In this document: positions 5,596 to 5,645 of the stretch, one piece after another | Position numbering within the stretch: the first letter of the stretch is position 1 | Layout of the letters: the number at the start of each line of letters is the position of its first letter | NCBI GenBank assembly: GCA_946061345.1 | Contig: CAMGRA010000061.1 | Span: forward strand, 1-5,645 | Source: an uncultured Clostridia bacterium | GTDB lineage: Bacteria > Bacillota > Clostridia > Oscillospirales > Oscillospiraceae | Direction: 5' to 3' | DNA length: 5,645 nt | The notes under the pieces: model-generated | The model's database searches: none | The model's input: the letters and a program-made list of their open reading frames with translations, nothing else | Told to the model about the DNA's origin: nothing | Translations under genes and position numbers: made by a program

Positions 5596-5645
5596 ATGAA
5601 ACCGACCATTTGCAGCAGATGCAAGAAAAATGTTGCTGTTATTTT
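5596..5645 (+). CDS. partial N-terminus of a zinc-ribbon protein, possibly a Clp ATPase subunit
   Basis: Sixteen full codons are visible before the window ends, reading MKPTICSRCKKNVAVI. The CxxC pair (C6, C9) followed by a short basic stretch and a beta-strand is the first half of a zinc ribbon. From memory, this N-terminus resembles Clp protease ATP-binding subunits of Oscillospiraceae, which begin with such a ribbon; McsA-like (UvrB/UvrC-motif) proteins start in a similar way. The family assignment is inference from very few residues. The start itself is well supported by GGAGG at 8 bases. It lies 14 bases after the DUF5711-like gene and is probably in the same operon. Confidence 0.6.
   Translation, partial: MKPTICSRCKKNVAVI

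Overview
The window looks like chromosomal housekeeping DNA from a GC-rich member of the Clostridia, most likely a gut Oscillospiraceae-type bacterium (Oscillibacter/Flavonifractor-like). This placement is an inference. It rests on the Firmicutes-type order ecfA1-ecfA2-ecfT-truA, strong GGAGG ribosome binding sites, frequent GTG/TTG starts, a DUF5711-like protein, and the start of a zinc-ribbon protein resembling the Clp ATPases of that group. All supported genes lie on the + strand.

Layout: 1-870 encodes a class I SAM-dependent methyltransferase of the RlmI-like (COG1092) group. After 10 bases, 881-3410 carries the complete energizing module of a group II ECF vitamin/metal transporter: ATPases EcfA1 and EcfA2 and the transmembrane coupling protein EcfT. 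No substrate-binding S component is present, as expected when one module serves several unlinked S proteins. Positions 3408-3687 are a non-coding, heavily self-complementary element bounded by 21-base perfect inverted repeats. Next come truA (tRNA pseudouridine synthase, 3703-4467), an overlapping gene for a single-pass membrane-anchored DUF5711-like protein (4457-5581), and the first 16 codons of a CxxC zinc-ribbon protein (5596 onward, cut by the window end).

The genes are packed with gaps of 10, 18 and 14 bases and overlaps of 8 and 11 bases, so they probably form one transcription unit with translational coupling at ecfA2/ecfT and truA/DUF5711. EcfA1, EcfA2 and EcfT act together at the membrane. 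The methyltransferase and TruA are RNA-modification type enzymes (for the former only by family resemblance). I see no internal promoter.

The one feature not explained by ordinary gene content is the roughly 280-base element between ecfT and truA. It resembles a MITE-like insertion: TA lies at both ends, its left end supplies the last base of the ecfT stop codon, and its right end stops just before the truA ribosome binding site. Inside it are nested hairpins that would form a large structured RNA in the middle of the operon mRNA. It also leaves an open frame in front of truA that can mislead gene callers into adding 68 false residues.
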